Assembly (NCBI RefSeq): GCF_013373795.3
Contig: NZ_CP088022.1
Span: 8,625,501 to 8,689,500, forward strand
Reading direction: 5' to 3'
From: Bradyrhizobium quebecense
GTDB taxonomy: Bacteria; Pseudomonadota; Alphaproteobacteria; Rhizobiales; Xanthobacteraceae
Length of the DNA stretch: 64,000 nucleotides
Shown piece by piece: positions 31,506 to 41,029 of this stretch. The number at the start of each line of letters is the position of its first letter. Position 1 is the stretch's first letter. Made by a program: the position numbers and the translations under genes. Below the pieces are notes generated by a model. That model did not search any database and was not told where the DNA came from. It saw only the letters and a program-made list of their open reading frames with translations.

Positions 31506-32520
31506 CACATCTTTTGCGGTGCACTGAGCCGAAAACTTGAGTCGCCAGAATCGCTAGTGATTCTTTGATGTACCAACCGCTGGTACATGCCGATTCCGAG
31601 GCCCAGAAAATTGGAACTATGCCTCATGATATTTGGATTCATGGCATGATAATTGGAACCATGTCGGCAGCGCCTTTGAGGTAGGCGATCGAGGGGTAGG
31701 CCTTTCCCTTGACCGGCGCTCCAGTCACCGGCACGCCCCTTCTGCGGGGGCATCCACAACGCTCCGAGAGTGTGGGCGCGGATGGGCCTTTTCGTGACGG
31801 GTTGAAGGCTGGGAGAAAGCCTCCCGGCGCCGTCGCGGAGCCCCCTGCGATGTCCAGCGAAACCATACGGCCTTGACAACGCCAACCGGACGAGCCTTTA
31901 GCCTGCCCTGTTCTCCCTCTCTTCGAGGCATCTGAGAGCCCGTTGGTATTCAAATTCGCACCATGCAAGCTCGAAAGGTTCCATCAGTGTCTCTACCCAC
32001 GCCTCGGCAAAGGCTGCCATTCCGACGAAAAACAGAATCCGCGACCTCCTGACGGACTATCGTTGACGTCGCCGGCGAAGTCGAATGAGATGTCCGCCAC
32101 GGCCAGCGACATATGCAGCTAAGAGGATCGCCATCAGCGCTTCAATTGGACCTTGGTAAGCGTTAGGCAACTCAAGGAAGGCTCGGAACGATACGAAGGT
32201 TTATGGCGATCCGTTCGCCTGGCACGCCTAACAACTTCCACGTATCCAACGGCTGGCCGAGCAGCGAAATCGACCGCGCTTATGCGAGGAACCACCCGCC
32301 TGACGGCCTCAGCTTGCCGCTTACGGGGAACAGGTTGCATTCGGGGCGAGGATAGCGAAAACTGTAGCGCTGATAAGAAGGCGGTGGCGCAGCACAATGC
32401 GGAATTGCCCGGCTAGGTGGTTGCGGCGTAAGCGCGACTTTCTCGTCACATTGAATCTCGCATAGAATCAGTCGGCCCCTACGAGAGCCAGTGGATTCGC
32501 TGCTGGACGAGAGATTATGT
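31506..32520 (+). other. Unassigned ~1-kb stretch
   Basis: Several overlapping low-complexity frames (for example 31639-31968 on the minus strand) have no recognisable domain. A group II intron 5' part was considered because of GTGCG near 31962 on the minus strand, but no maturase or domain V was seen. Confidence 0.35.
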
Positions 32521-32524
32521 TATA

Positions 32525-33490
32525 TCAGGCCGGGTTTTCGGCGCTGCGGCTTTTGGGGAAGTTGAGAGGGAGTAGATCTTCAATATCGTCGTCGTCGCGG
32601 CGCTGGGGCAATTCGGTGAGGACATGTCGCAACCATGCGAAGGGCTCAACGCTACGGGCGCGACAGGTCAGCACCAGGCTATAGACAACGGCACTGGCGC
32701 TGGCTCCATCAACGGTATCGCTGAAGAGCCAATTTTTCCTGCCACAGGCGAAGATTCTGATGTCGCGCTCAAGAAGGTTGTTGTGGATCGGCATCTCGCC
32801 GTCCTCGTTGTAGCGCGTCAGATATTCCCACTGATTGAGCGTATAGGAGACAGCATCGCCGAGCTTGGTGTCGGGCACGACCTTTGCGGCGATTGCTTCG
32901 AGCCATGCCTTGAGAGTGTTCAGGACAGGAATGCTGTGTTGCTGGCGGAAGCGGCGCCTGTAATTGGCCCGCGTTTCGCCGTCATCCGGTTTTTCTTCAC
33001 GCACCTGTCTTTCAATCCGGTAGAGTTGGTCGAAGAACTTGAGGGCTTGCGCCGGCAGCCCGCCGGGTTTCTTCCTCGCTTTGAGGGCGTCGACAAAGCG
33101 CCGCCTGGCGTGGGCCACGCATCCGATATGCGTGGCGCCTTTCAACGTGCGCCAGGCCGAGTAACCGTCACTCATCAAGATGCCGCGGTAGTCGCCAAGG
33201 AAGGTCTGCGGGTGTTCCTGCCCACGACCAGGCTGATAATCGAACAGCACAATCGGCTGCTCACTGTCCTCGCCGCTGCAATAGGCCCACATGTACGAGG
33301 TGCTGGAGGCTTCCTTGTCCTTTTCCTTCAATACCTGAACCGTTGTTTCGTCGCCGTGGATGAGGGCCTGGCACGCTCGGGTGCACAACCGTCACCCGCA
33401 GCTTCTGTCCTTCTTCCATCACGTAGTGTCCACCTCACATTTGGTGGCCACCTCATGCATCAGCTCTCTCAACATAAAAGGTACGCGAAT
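32525..33490 (-). pseudogene. IS66 deletion derivative: tnpA start fused to tnpC end
   Basis: The minus strand from ~33490 matches the left end of the IS66 at 50819 and the first ~13 codons of tnpA (MEEGQKLRVTVVHP at ~33420). It then jumps directly into the last 280 residues of TnpC (32525-33388: LIHGDETTVQVLKEKDK, FLGDYRGILMSDGYSAWRTLKGATHIGCVAHARRRF, MPIHNNLLERDIRIFACGRKNWLFSDT). tnpB and most of tnpA and tnpC are deleted. Confidence 0.75.
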
Positions 33491-33930
33491 GAGGAAGCTA
33501 AAGTCCTCGCATTTTAAATCGCCGTCCAAGGAAACGGTAGTGAAGCGATCGATTACGATGTGATGGCTGCCGCCTATCGGGCTGACAATGAGCACGGCGC
33601 TTGGAACACGCTATACGAAATGTGCGCCATTCTCACCTTATTCGGCGCTTGCCTATACCCAACGATTGAGACGATGGCAATCGACAGGATCGAACGACGG
33701 AGCGCATCGCTCTGTGCTCACTCCGGCCATCATCGTGCCATCAACGTGTGGTCATCGCGATCGCTGTCGATCGACAGCGTTGCTCCATCGTCTCATACGT
33801 ACTCTCAGCCCCTCTACTTCATAAAGCGCGATTGAAAAAAACGAACGATGGGGTTTATGCGTCGGCCAATCTCTGCGACAAGGCACCGAGTCGCTTGAAG
33901 GCACAGCCGTCGGCCGGTTTGCAAAATGAA
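33491..33930 (+). other. Intergenic, no supported gene
   Basis: Short frames only. A ribosome-binding site for the next gene is at its end. Confidence 0.4.
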
Positions 33931-33944
33931 TAGGAGGCATCGGG

Positions 33945-34883
33945 TTGCTAATAGATTTTCCGCGCATCAATCGGTCTAAGGCTGTCTTCGATGATATTTA
34001 TGCTTCGGATGATCCCAGGGCATATTTCACCGTGCTGGGAGACCTGGATTATATGATCCCGGACGTGGCTGAGCCGGTTGTGCGCCAGATTCTCGCGGCG
34101 AACGCATCGGCAACTGGCGTTAAGCCGACCGTGCTTGACATTGGCTGTTCATACGGCATCAACGCTGCTGTGCATCGGTTTCCACTGACGTTCGGGGGCT
34201 TGCGTCATCGCTACGCTCGGCGCGAGATGAGGGCAATCAGCTCTGATACACTGGTGCGTCTTGATCGCAGTTTCTATGCGTCTTGGCCGGATGTCGGACT
34301 GGCACGATTTATCGGTCTCGATGTATCGGCACCGGCGATCAGCTATGCAACAGGTGTCGGTCTCCTTGAGCAGGGTATTGTCGCTGATCTTGAAAAGGAG
34401 ACGCTATCGACGGACAGCGCGCACATCATCCGCCCCACTGACGTTATCATGTCGACGGGGTGCATCGGCTACGTTACCGAGAAGACGTTCAGCAAAATTC
34501 TCGATGCGACAGAGAAGCGTCCATGGATTATCTCATTCGTGCTACGAATGTTCCCATTTGATTCTCTGGCTGCAACGCTCGCGAAGCGTGGCCTTGTAAC
34601 GGAACGTCTTACCGGCGCGACATTTATCCAGCGTCGCTTTCGCGATGCTGAAGAGTTTGAAAGTTGTTTGGCCACCTTGGCGGCTCTTGGCGTCGATACT
34701 ACCGGTCTTGAGTCGGAAGGGCTGTTTCACGCCGATTTGCTCTTGTCCCGCCCTGAGATGGATGCTCGCGCCACCCCTCTCGAAAACATTGTCACCGTCG
34801 CCAGCGGCAGGGGTCGGCCTATCGGGCCCCGTTATGTGCATATTGGAGGCAACGCGGGCTTGCAGGTTGCGTTGGAGCCGTGA
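33945..34883 (+). CDS. Class I SAM-dependent methyltransferase
   Basis: 312 residues. SAM motif I is PTVLDIGCSYGINAAVH (~residues 61-77); an acidic motif II lies in ARFIGLDVSAPAISYA (~125); VIMSTGCIGYVTEKTF is the motif IV region. The start is TTG at 33945, with AGGAGG at 33932-33937 (7-8 bp spacing) and no nearby in-frame ATG that keeps motif I context. The substrate is unknown; the ~60-residue insert after motif I is unusual. It sits alone between transposon scraps inside a segment flanked by inverted IS1380 ends, and appears intact. Confidence 0.8.
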   Translation: MLIDFPRINRSKAVFDDIYASDDPRAYFTVLGDLDYMIPDVAEPVVRQILAANASATGVKPTVLDIGCSYGINAAVHRFPLTFGGLRHRYARREMRAISSDTLVRLDRSFYASWPDVGLARFIGLDVSAPAISYATGVGLLEQGIVADLEKETLSTDSAHIIRPTDVIMSTGCIGYVTEKTFSKILDATEKRPWIISFVLRMFPFDSLAATLAKRGLVTERLTGATFIQRRFRDAEEFESCLATLAALGVDTTGLESEGLFHADLLLSRPEMDARATPLENIVTVASGRGRPIGPRYVHIGGNAGLQVALEP

Positions 34884-34990
34884 CGGGTTCCTTTTCCGAG
34901 GATAGTTGTGGGTATGCCCCAAGGAACTGTACACCGAAGTGGATCATACCCTGACTTCCTGAATGATTACTTTCTATCAGGTCGGTAGTC

Positions 34991-35355
34991 TTACAGAGAA
35001 GCCTTGGTTATGACTACTTCGCCGATTGCGAATCCATGTGTTGCCGTGCCGTATGATCGAGGTCGCCGCTGCGTCAGATTTCTACGATCGAGTGCGGCGT
35101 ATTGCCGTTTCCAACGTATCGTTCGAAGTGCGGCAAGCGAAGAAGGTCGCACTGCGGCCGACGCCAAGGCTAGGGCGAAATCGATAGCAAAGGTCAGCAC
35201 GAGCCAGCCGATTAGCGCGCCAGCCAGAGCCTGTTCCAGGCCAGCCAGATCACGCCCGCAATCGCGGCCCAGAAATGGAAGCCGGTCGCGTACGAAGACG
35301 AATTTGTCGGCCGCCGCAAGAGCCGCGCCGTTGGCCGCGGGGGCATGCACTGTAT
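34991..35355 (-). pseudogene. DUF2628-type membrane protein, frameshifted
   Basis: The N-terminus TVHAPAANGAALAAADKFVFVRD is in one frame. GFHFWAAIAGVIWLAWNRLWL follows in a second frame (35210-35285), and ALIGWLVLTFAIDFALALASAA returns to the first. The order and sequence fit the DUF2628 family of small rhizobial membrane proteins; two frameshifts break it. Confidence 0.6.
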
Positions 35356-35399
35356 AGACCGGCTTCGAACGCTCCGCCGAGGATGGACTCTTACTTACA

Positions 35400-35443
35400 G
35401 CATGATCTTCCGGAAAACCGGCACGACCTTTTCCGGATCATGC
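35400..35443. repeat. Intergenic palindromic repeat
   Basis: GCATGATC plus CCGGAAAA pairs with TTTTCCGGATCATGC, giving a 15-bp stem with a 2-nt bulge. Palindromes of this type are dispersed in Bradyrhizobium genomes, from memory. Confidence 0.55.
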
Positions 35444-35607
35444 ACCCGGAGATCAGCCGCCGAGCTGCCCCTTGGTTGAGACGCCAGTATGCATTCGCTG
35501 TGGTCTTCCATGCGAGCCTGCAGGAAGACGCCGTCTTGAGGTCTGAGGTCGAATACCCGAGCGGGTCTCGCATCGGACCCGCCTGACGACAGGAGAGGGG
35601 CGCTCCG

Positions 35608-36003
35608 ATTCTGTCGGCACTCGACACCGCCGCTTATTGGCTGATGCTGACCGTGCGCGACGCGATTCCCAAAGCCCGGGAATTGGCCACAGCCGAGTTC
35701 GCGACGCTGCGTCTTCGTCTCTTGAAACTCGCTGCCCGTGTCGTCGAGACCACGAGCCGCATTCGCCTTGCGTTTGCCGCGGCATGTCCCGAAGCCGACC
35801 TGATCCGCGGCTTGCCAGGCGCGCTGCTGCCGCTCGGTCCTTGACCGGCGGGGCGTCCGCCCCCGTTCGCCCAACCCATCCCTCAAGCGCGTTGCAAAGT
35901 ACCGGTCGTCAGGCGGTGAAAAGCCGAAGGCAATCCCGCGCGCCTCGTCAGCAGATGTGCGGCCACATCAATGGGACCAAAAAAAACGCACTCTCACGAA
36001 TAG
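35608..36003 (+). mobile_element. IS1380 3'-end fragment, inverted relative to the 30.1-kb copy
   Basis: Nearly identical, in inverted orientation, to 30097-~30490: the last ~75 codons of the transposase (DTAAYWLMLTVRDAIPKARELATAEF to GLPGALLPLGP) and the terminus GCACTCTCACGAATAGG at ~35990-36003. Confidence 0.85.
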
Positions 36004-36091
36004 GACGGGCTAAAGGGTAGTTTGTTGCTGATTCCCAGCGTGTCAAATTCGAGCCCGGCTTCGAAGGCCTATATTTTGAAAGTGAGAACGG

Positions 36092-39000
36092 ATGGATTTC
36101 CCCTCGACGAAGTGGGTGAGCACGGGCCCGCAAGAGAGTTCACCCGCGGCGCCGTCCGCAGATACGGCGACCTTTGAGCGGCAGCTGAGCGAGATCGCCA
36201 ATTCAGGTGGAGGTGGTGGAGCAATGCCGGCCGCCTCGGCGCTGCAGCCGGCTCAGTCAGCTGGGGTTTTGAAAGGGCACAGCAAGCAGCCTCTTTATTC
36301 CGAGGATGCTCGCCTTATTTCGGGGCTTGAGGAGGCCCTCCGCAACGGCAACGCCGCCAACCACACCGCCAGGGATTATGCAGGTTCTCTTCTCAGCCTT
36401 GGCCGCTGGCTCTTCGCAAATAACAAAGATCCGATCGCTGCTCGGCTCGACGACCAGTCGCTAACCAATGATGCGCGCGAGGCCATCAAAAAGGATCCTA
36501 ACAGGAGACGACTCCTTCTGGCAATAGACCATCTCCGGACCTTCCAGTCGACGGGCGTCGTGCCGATCACAGGCCGGGCTGAGCTAAATCCTCACCCTCA
36601 GGACGTAGCTCTCATCAAAGAGTACAAAAACGAAGCAGCGACAGGGACCGGCAGAGGGTATGCAACTGTTCTTCGCAGTTTCAGTGACTACCTGCGTGAA
36701 AACAACAAGAAGGGCATTGCTGCTCGGCTTTCCGGCAAGGCGTTGGATGGAGATGTCGAGAGCTATAGGAAAGACGCCGGGGGTAATCGGAATATCGGTG
36801 CCGCACTGGCTGATCTCCGAAAATCGCAGGCTGGCGCTAAAGCGATGGAGCGCGAGCGCCATATTTCCCCCGTTCCTGATCCCGAAGACGCGGCACTGAT
36901 GGAGCCGATGCCCGTCGGCGGCGCCGCTGCGCAGCACAGCGCGTCGCAGGACGCGGGCAGTTGGCCAAAGGAGCTGCTTCCTGTAGAAGGCTACGATCAG
37001 GATTTGCTTTGGGAGCTGATGGACGAACCCGGCCCGTCGTCATCTCTTCTTGAGCCAGCCGCGCGCCATGACCAGTCATCGGATCCCGGAGAGTCCATTC
37101 GTCCCTTGAATTGGGGCTCCGACCGCCAGCAGTTCCCGGACGAGCCGATCGGTGCACTTGCCAAGAGCAACCTCCTGCCAAGCAAGGAGGTCCTCATCAA
37201 CGATGAGCATGACACAGCTGAATTGAGGCCAGCGAAGAGGCCGAGGACCCTAGACAATCTGCACGGCGTTGCCATTGAGCGGCAACTGAGCGAGCGTGGT
37301 GGAGCAATGCCGGCCGTCTCGGCGCTGCAGCCTGCTCAGTCAGCTGGGGTTTTGATAGGGCGGAGCAAGCAGCCTCTTTATTCCGAGGACGCTCGTCTTA
37401 TTTCGGGGCTTGAGGAGGCCCTCCGCAATGGCAACGCCGCCAACCACACCGCCAGGGATTATGCAGGTTCTCTTCTCAGCCTTGGCCGCTGGCTCTTCGC
37501 AAATAACAAAGATCCGATCGCTGCTCGGCTCGACGACCAGTCGCTAACCGATGATGCGCGCGAGGCCATCGAAAAGGGTCATCACAGGAGACTCCGTCCG
37601 GCAATAGACCATCTCCGGACCTTCCAGTCGACGGGCGGAGTCGTGCCGATCACAGGCCGCGCTGAGCTAAATCCTCATCCCCAGGACGTGGCTCTGATCA
37701 AAGAGTACAAAAACGAAGCAGCGACAGGGACCGGCAGGGGGTATGCAGCTGTTCTTCGCAGTTTCAGTGACTATCTGCGTGAAAACAACAAGCCGAGCAT
37801 TGCTGCTCGGCTTTCCGGCAAGTTCCTGGATGGAGATGTCGTGAGCTATAGGAAAGACGCCGGGGGTAAGAATATCGGTGCCGCGCTGGCTGATCTCCGA
37901 AAATCGCAGGCCGGCGCTAAAGCGATGGAGCTCGAGCGCCATATTCTCCCCGGTCCTGATCCCGAAAACGCGGTACAGTTGGAGCCGATGCCCGGCGGCG
38001 CCGCTGCGCAGCATGCGTCGCAGGACGCGGGCAGTTGGCCAAAGGAGTTGCTTCGTCCCTTGAACTGGGACTACGACCGCCAGCAGTTCCCGGACGAGTC
38101 GATCGGTGCACTTGCCAGGAGCAACCTCCTGCCAAGCGAGGAGGTCGTCATCAACGATGAGCATGACACAGCTGAGTTGAGGCCCGCGAAAAGGCCGAGG
38201 ACCCTAGACAATTTGCACGGCCTTGCCATTGAGCGGCAGCTGAGCGAGATCGCCAATTCAGGTGGAGGTGGTGGAGCAATGCCGGCCGCCTCGGCGCTGC
38301 AGCCGGCTCAGTCAGCTGGGGTTTTGAAAGGGCACAGCAAGCAGCCTCTTTATTCCGAGGATGCTCGCCTTATTTCGGGGCTTGAGGAGGCCCTCCGCAA
38401 CGGCAACGCCGCCAACCACACCGCCAGGGATTATGCAGGTTCTCTTCTCAGCCTTGGCCGCTGGCTCTTCGCAAATAACAAAGATCCGATCGCTGCTCGG
38501 CTCGACGACCAGTCGCTAACCAATGATGCGCGCGAGGCCATCAAAAAGGGTCTTAACAGGAGACGACTCCTTCTGGCAATAGACCATCTCCGGACCTCGC
38601 AGTCGACGGGCGGGATCGTGCCGATCGCAGGCCGCGCTAAGCTGAATCCTTATCCCCAGGACGTGGCTCTCATCAAAGAGTACAAAAACAAAGCTGCGAC
38701 AGGTACCGTACGTACCTATGCAGTTGTTCTTAACAGTTTCAGTGACTACCTGCGTGAAAATAACAAGAAGGGCATTGCTGCTCGGCTTTCCGGCAAGGCG
38801 TTGGATGGAGATGTCGAGAGCTATAGGAAGGACGCCGGGGGTAATCGGAATATCGGTGCCGCACTGGCTGATCTCCGAAAATCGCAGGCCGGCGCTAAAG
38901 CGATGGAGCTCGAGCGCCATATTTCCCCCGGTCCTGATCCCGAAAACGCGGTACTGATGGAGCCGATGCCCGCCGGCGGCGCCGCTGCGCAGCACAGCGC

Positions 39001-40438
39001 GTCGCAGGACGCGGGCAGTTGGCCAAAGGAGCTGCTTCCTGTAGAAGGCTACGATCAGGATTTGCTTTGGGAGCTGATGGACGAACCCGGCCCGTCGTCA
39101 TCTCTTCTTGAGCCAGCCGCGCGCCATGACCAGTCATCGGATCCCGGAGAGTCCATTCGTCCCTTGAATTGGGGCTCCGACCGCCAGCAGTTCCCGGACG
39201 AGCCGATCGGTGCACTTGCCAAGAGCAACCTCCTGCCAAGCAAGGAGGTCCTCATCAACGATGAGCATGACACAGCTGAATTGAGGCCAGCGAAGAGGCC
39301 GAGGACCCTAGACAATCTGCACGGCGTTGCCATTGAGCGGCAACTGAGCGAGATCGTCGCTTCAGGCGGTCGCCTGCTGACGTCGGCCCCCACCCATCAA
39401 CTGGGTGCATCGCCATGGCAGGCGCAGCCGACGATGCAGGGGAGTGGGTACCAAGATGCCACGGCGCTGCAGCGAGCTGTCAGTCGGCCATTGGTCCTCC
39501 CGGAAGGTTATGATCAGGATCTGCGTTTGATGGTGGAAGACGGCCCACCGTGGCCCGGGGTTCCCCCGGAGCAGGCGCAGGACATAGTCCAAGCTGGACA
39601 GCAGGAACCTGCCTGGTCCGCCTCAACCTGGTCGCCGCAGATGCCGCTCAACTTTGATTGGAGTATGTGGCCGATGCTGGAAGCATCGCCAGCGCAGGCT
39701 GCCAGGGCTCGCTCAAGCACCTACGGCGGTCCTCCATTGGTTGATCTGACTGCGGCCACGCCGTCTGAATCACGCGACGATGTTAATTCTGTGCCGGCGT
39801 TTCCGAGCACCTCCTACGATGCTCAGATCGGGGCTTTAGGTCCGACAGCCTCGCCTCACGGCCGCAGGCTGGTGCTCGAGGACACGGAATGGCTGGGCGA
39901 CGAGCATGTCCTGAGAGATTACCAGCTCCTGGCGCAAGAGTTGGGGGGGGACAATCCGAATCTCGCCGCCCGGACGCGGTTCGTGGATCCTCTCATAACC
40001 CTTGTTAGCCTGCGCTTGGGCACCGAGAGCGAAATGCTACGCGCATTCCAGCGCATCGTCCATGATCAGAATGGTGACGACACAGCCGACTTCCTGTTCC
40101 TGCCAGTGAACAATGCCCGTGCTACGAATCTCCCCGGCACCCATTGGTCGTTGCTGTTTGTTGATCGCCGCGACCGCGAAAGGCCGGTTGCCTATCGCTA
40201 CGACTCCATGGGGGAATACAACAACACGCCCGCAGCAGAGCTCGCAGCAAGGCTGGGCGCCCGCCTGGAGTCACGCGGCATGACCCAGCAGCTGAACACT
40301 TATGATTGCGGCGTCTTCGTGGTGGACGGCACGCGGGCGCTGGTTAGGCAATTGGAGCAAGGACGAGCACCACACCTGCTGAACCTCAGCAGCCTCGTTG
40401 CCAATCGGCAGGCGCTGCAGAACCGACTCAGGGGCTGA
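36092..40438 (+). CDS. nopD: NopD/Bel2-5-like type III effector with Ulp1 (C48) SUMO protease domain (effector B)
   Basis: 1448 residues. Residues ~29-1081 are three tandem units (367, 318 and 368 residues), each with two ~85-residue helical modules (TARDYAGSLLSLGRWLFANN and GRGYATVLRSFSDYLRENN types) and a basic cluster AKRPRTLDN, a possible nuclear signal (~380, 700, 1066). After a Pro/Trp-rich linker (MPLNFDWSMWP), the Ulp1 domain covers ~1263-1440 with the C48 triad plus oxyanion Gln: His1351 (GTHWSLLF), Asp1371 (YRYDSMG), Gln1400 and Cys1406 (NTYDCGVFVV). NopD-type proteins are injected into legume cells and cut SUMO in the nucleus. No clear tts box was found upstream; an IS1380 fragment ends 90 bp before the start. 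The ATG follows GAAAGTGAG, shared with the 45198 gene. Confidence 0.88.
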   Translation: MDFPSTKWVSTGPQESSPAAPSADTATFERQLSEIANSGGGGGAMPAASALQPAQSAGVLKGHSKQPLYSEDARLISGLEEALRNGNAANHTARDYAGSLLSLGRWLFANNKDPIAARLDDQSLTNDAREAIKKDPNRRRLLLAIDHLRTFQSTGVVPITGRAELNPHPQDVALIKEYKNEAATGTGRGYATVLRSFSDYLRENNKKGIAARLSGKALDGDVESYRKDAGGNRNIGAALADLRKSQAGAKAMERERHISPVPDPEDAALMEPMPVGGAAAQHSASQDAGSWPKELLPVEGYDQDLLWELMDEPGPSSSLLEPAARHDQSSDPGESIRPLNWGSDRQQFPDEPIGALAKSNLLPSKEVLINDEHDTAELRPAKRPRTLDNLHGVAIERQLSERGGAMPAVSALQPAQSAGVLIGRSKQPLYSEDARLISGLEEALRNGNAANHTARDYAGSLLSLGRWLFANNKDPIAARLDDQSLTDDAREAIEKGHHRRLRPAIDHLRTFQSTGGVVPITGRAELNPHPQDVALIKEYKNEAATGTGRGYAAVLRSFSDYLRENNKPSIAARLSGKFLDGDVVSYRKDAGGKNIGAALADLRKSQAGAKAMELERHILPGPDPENAVQLEPMPGGAAAQHASQDAGSWPKELLRPLNWDYDRQQFPDESIGALARSNLLPSEEVVINDEHDTAELRPAKRPRTLDNLHGLAIERQLSEIANSGGGGGAMPAASALQPAQSAGVLKGHSKQPLYSEDARLISGLEEALRNGNAANHTARDYAGSLLSLGRWLFANNKDPIAARLDDQSLTNDAREAIKKGLNRRRLLLAIDHLRTSQSTGGIVPIAGRAKLNPYPQDVALIKEYKNKAATGTVRTYAVVLNSFSDYLRENNKKGIAARLSGKALDGDVESYRKDAGGNRNIGAALADLRKSQAGAKAMELERHISPGPDPENAVLMEPMPAGGAAAQHSASQDAGSWPKELLPVEGYDQDLLWELMDEPGPSSSLLEPAARHDQSSDPGESIRPLNWGSDRQQFPDEPIGALAKSNLLPSKEVLINDEHDTAELRPAKRPRTLDNLHGVAIERQLSEIVASGGRLLTSAPTHQLGASPWQAQPTMQGSGYQDATALQRAVSRPLVLPEGYDQDLRLMVEDGPPWPGVPPEQAQDIVQAGQQEPAWSASTWSPQMPLNFDWSMWPMLEASPAQAARARSSTYGGPPLVDLTAATPSESRDDVNSVPAFPSTSYDAQIGALGPTASPHGRRLVLEDTEWLGDEHVLRDYQLLAQELGGDNPNLAARTRFVDPLITLVSLRLGTESEMLRAFQRIVHDQNGDDTADFLFLPVNNARATNLPGTHWSLLFVDRRDRERPVAYRYDSMGEYNNTPAAELAARLGARLESRGMTQQLNTYDCGVFVVDGTRALVRQLEQGRAPHLLNLSSLVANRQALQNRLRG
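36176..39334 (+). repeat. Three tandem ~1.1-kb in-frame units in effector B
   Basis: Unit borders fall at the recurring ERQLSE codons: 36176-37276 (1101 bp), 37277-38230 (954 bp), 38231-39334 (1104 bp). All are multiples of three. Long stretches are identical between units; unit 2 lacks ~50 codons around LLPVEGYDQDLLWELMDEPG. Confidence 0.9.
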
Positions 40439-40459
40439 TGTCGTACGCATACGACGAAG
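39688..40459 (+). repeat. 772-bp Ulp1 block, copy 1
   Basis: Identical by eye to 48346-49117 except for one base (CGCAGG against CGCGGG near 39865), covering the protease domain, stop codon and a short 3' hairpin GTCGTACGCATACGAC. Confidence 0.9.
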
Positions 40460-40627
40460 CTTTCAATTACCCATAATTTCGCCGACTCGCGCTGATCCGC
40501 GAAATCTTGAATCGAAAGTATCACTTGTGATTCCTTGCTGAGCACTTGATTCGCGAGGGGGCGCTCTATGGGGCTGACATTAAGGGATCAATCCGCAAAA
40601 GGCTGTTTGCGGTCCTGGAAAGGCGAA

Positions 40628-40980
40628 TGTTGGATTGATCGAGAGAGTAGTGGATGCGAGTTTAGGGACGCGGGCTCGGCGACAGATTCCGCAAACTGCT
40701 CACGCAGATTGGAAGCGCCATGGGACAAAGCATCCAGCTCGTCTGCCAGGATTGGGCGAATACCAAGGCAGCCTACCGCTTCTTCTCCAATGACCGGGTC
40801 AGCGAAGCGGACATTCTGACCGGCCATTTCCAATCGACGCGTGATCGTGTCGTCGCCGCTGAAGGTTTGGTTCTTGTGCTGCACGGTACAACCGAGTTCA
40901 GCTATCAACGCGAGAAGTCAGAAGTGATCGGCATCACCAAGAGCATAAACAGTGGACGGGATAAGGCGGGAATTGCGTCA
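40628..40980 (+). pseudogene. IS4-family (Tn5-like) transposase, N-terminal fragment
   Basis: IGSAMGQSIQLVCQDWANTKAAYRFFSNDRVSEADILTGHFQSTRDR and LVLVLHGTTEFSYQREKSEVIGITKSINSGRDKAG match the N-terminus of Tn5-like IS4 transposases. The upstream FRDARLGDRFRKL part is in another frame, and the sequence stops at ~40975. Confidence 0.75.
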
Positions 40981-41029
40981 AATTCCGCTTACGAAGCTTC
41001 TCGCCGAGAGCGTTGACGAGCTTCGCGAG

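Noticed and set aside
31506..31970. Possible group II intron 5' end (GTGCG on the minus strand near 31962)
   Set aside because: No maturase, no domain V hairpin and no conserved domain I pieces were found; the motif alone is too short.
35275..35586. 103-codon plus-strand ORF between DUF2628 and IS1380 remnants
   Set aside because: It crosses a palindromic intergenic repeat and unrelated fragments; no coherent protein.
36044..36075. Possible tts box before effector B (GTCAAATTCG, GGCTTCGAAGGCC)
   Set aside because: The spacing and core differ from the GTCAGxTTxTCGAAAGCT pattern seen at 27904; too weak to annotate.
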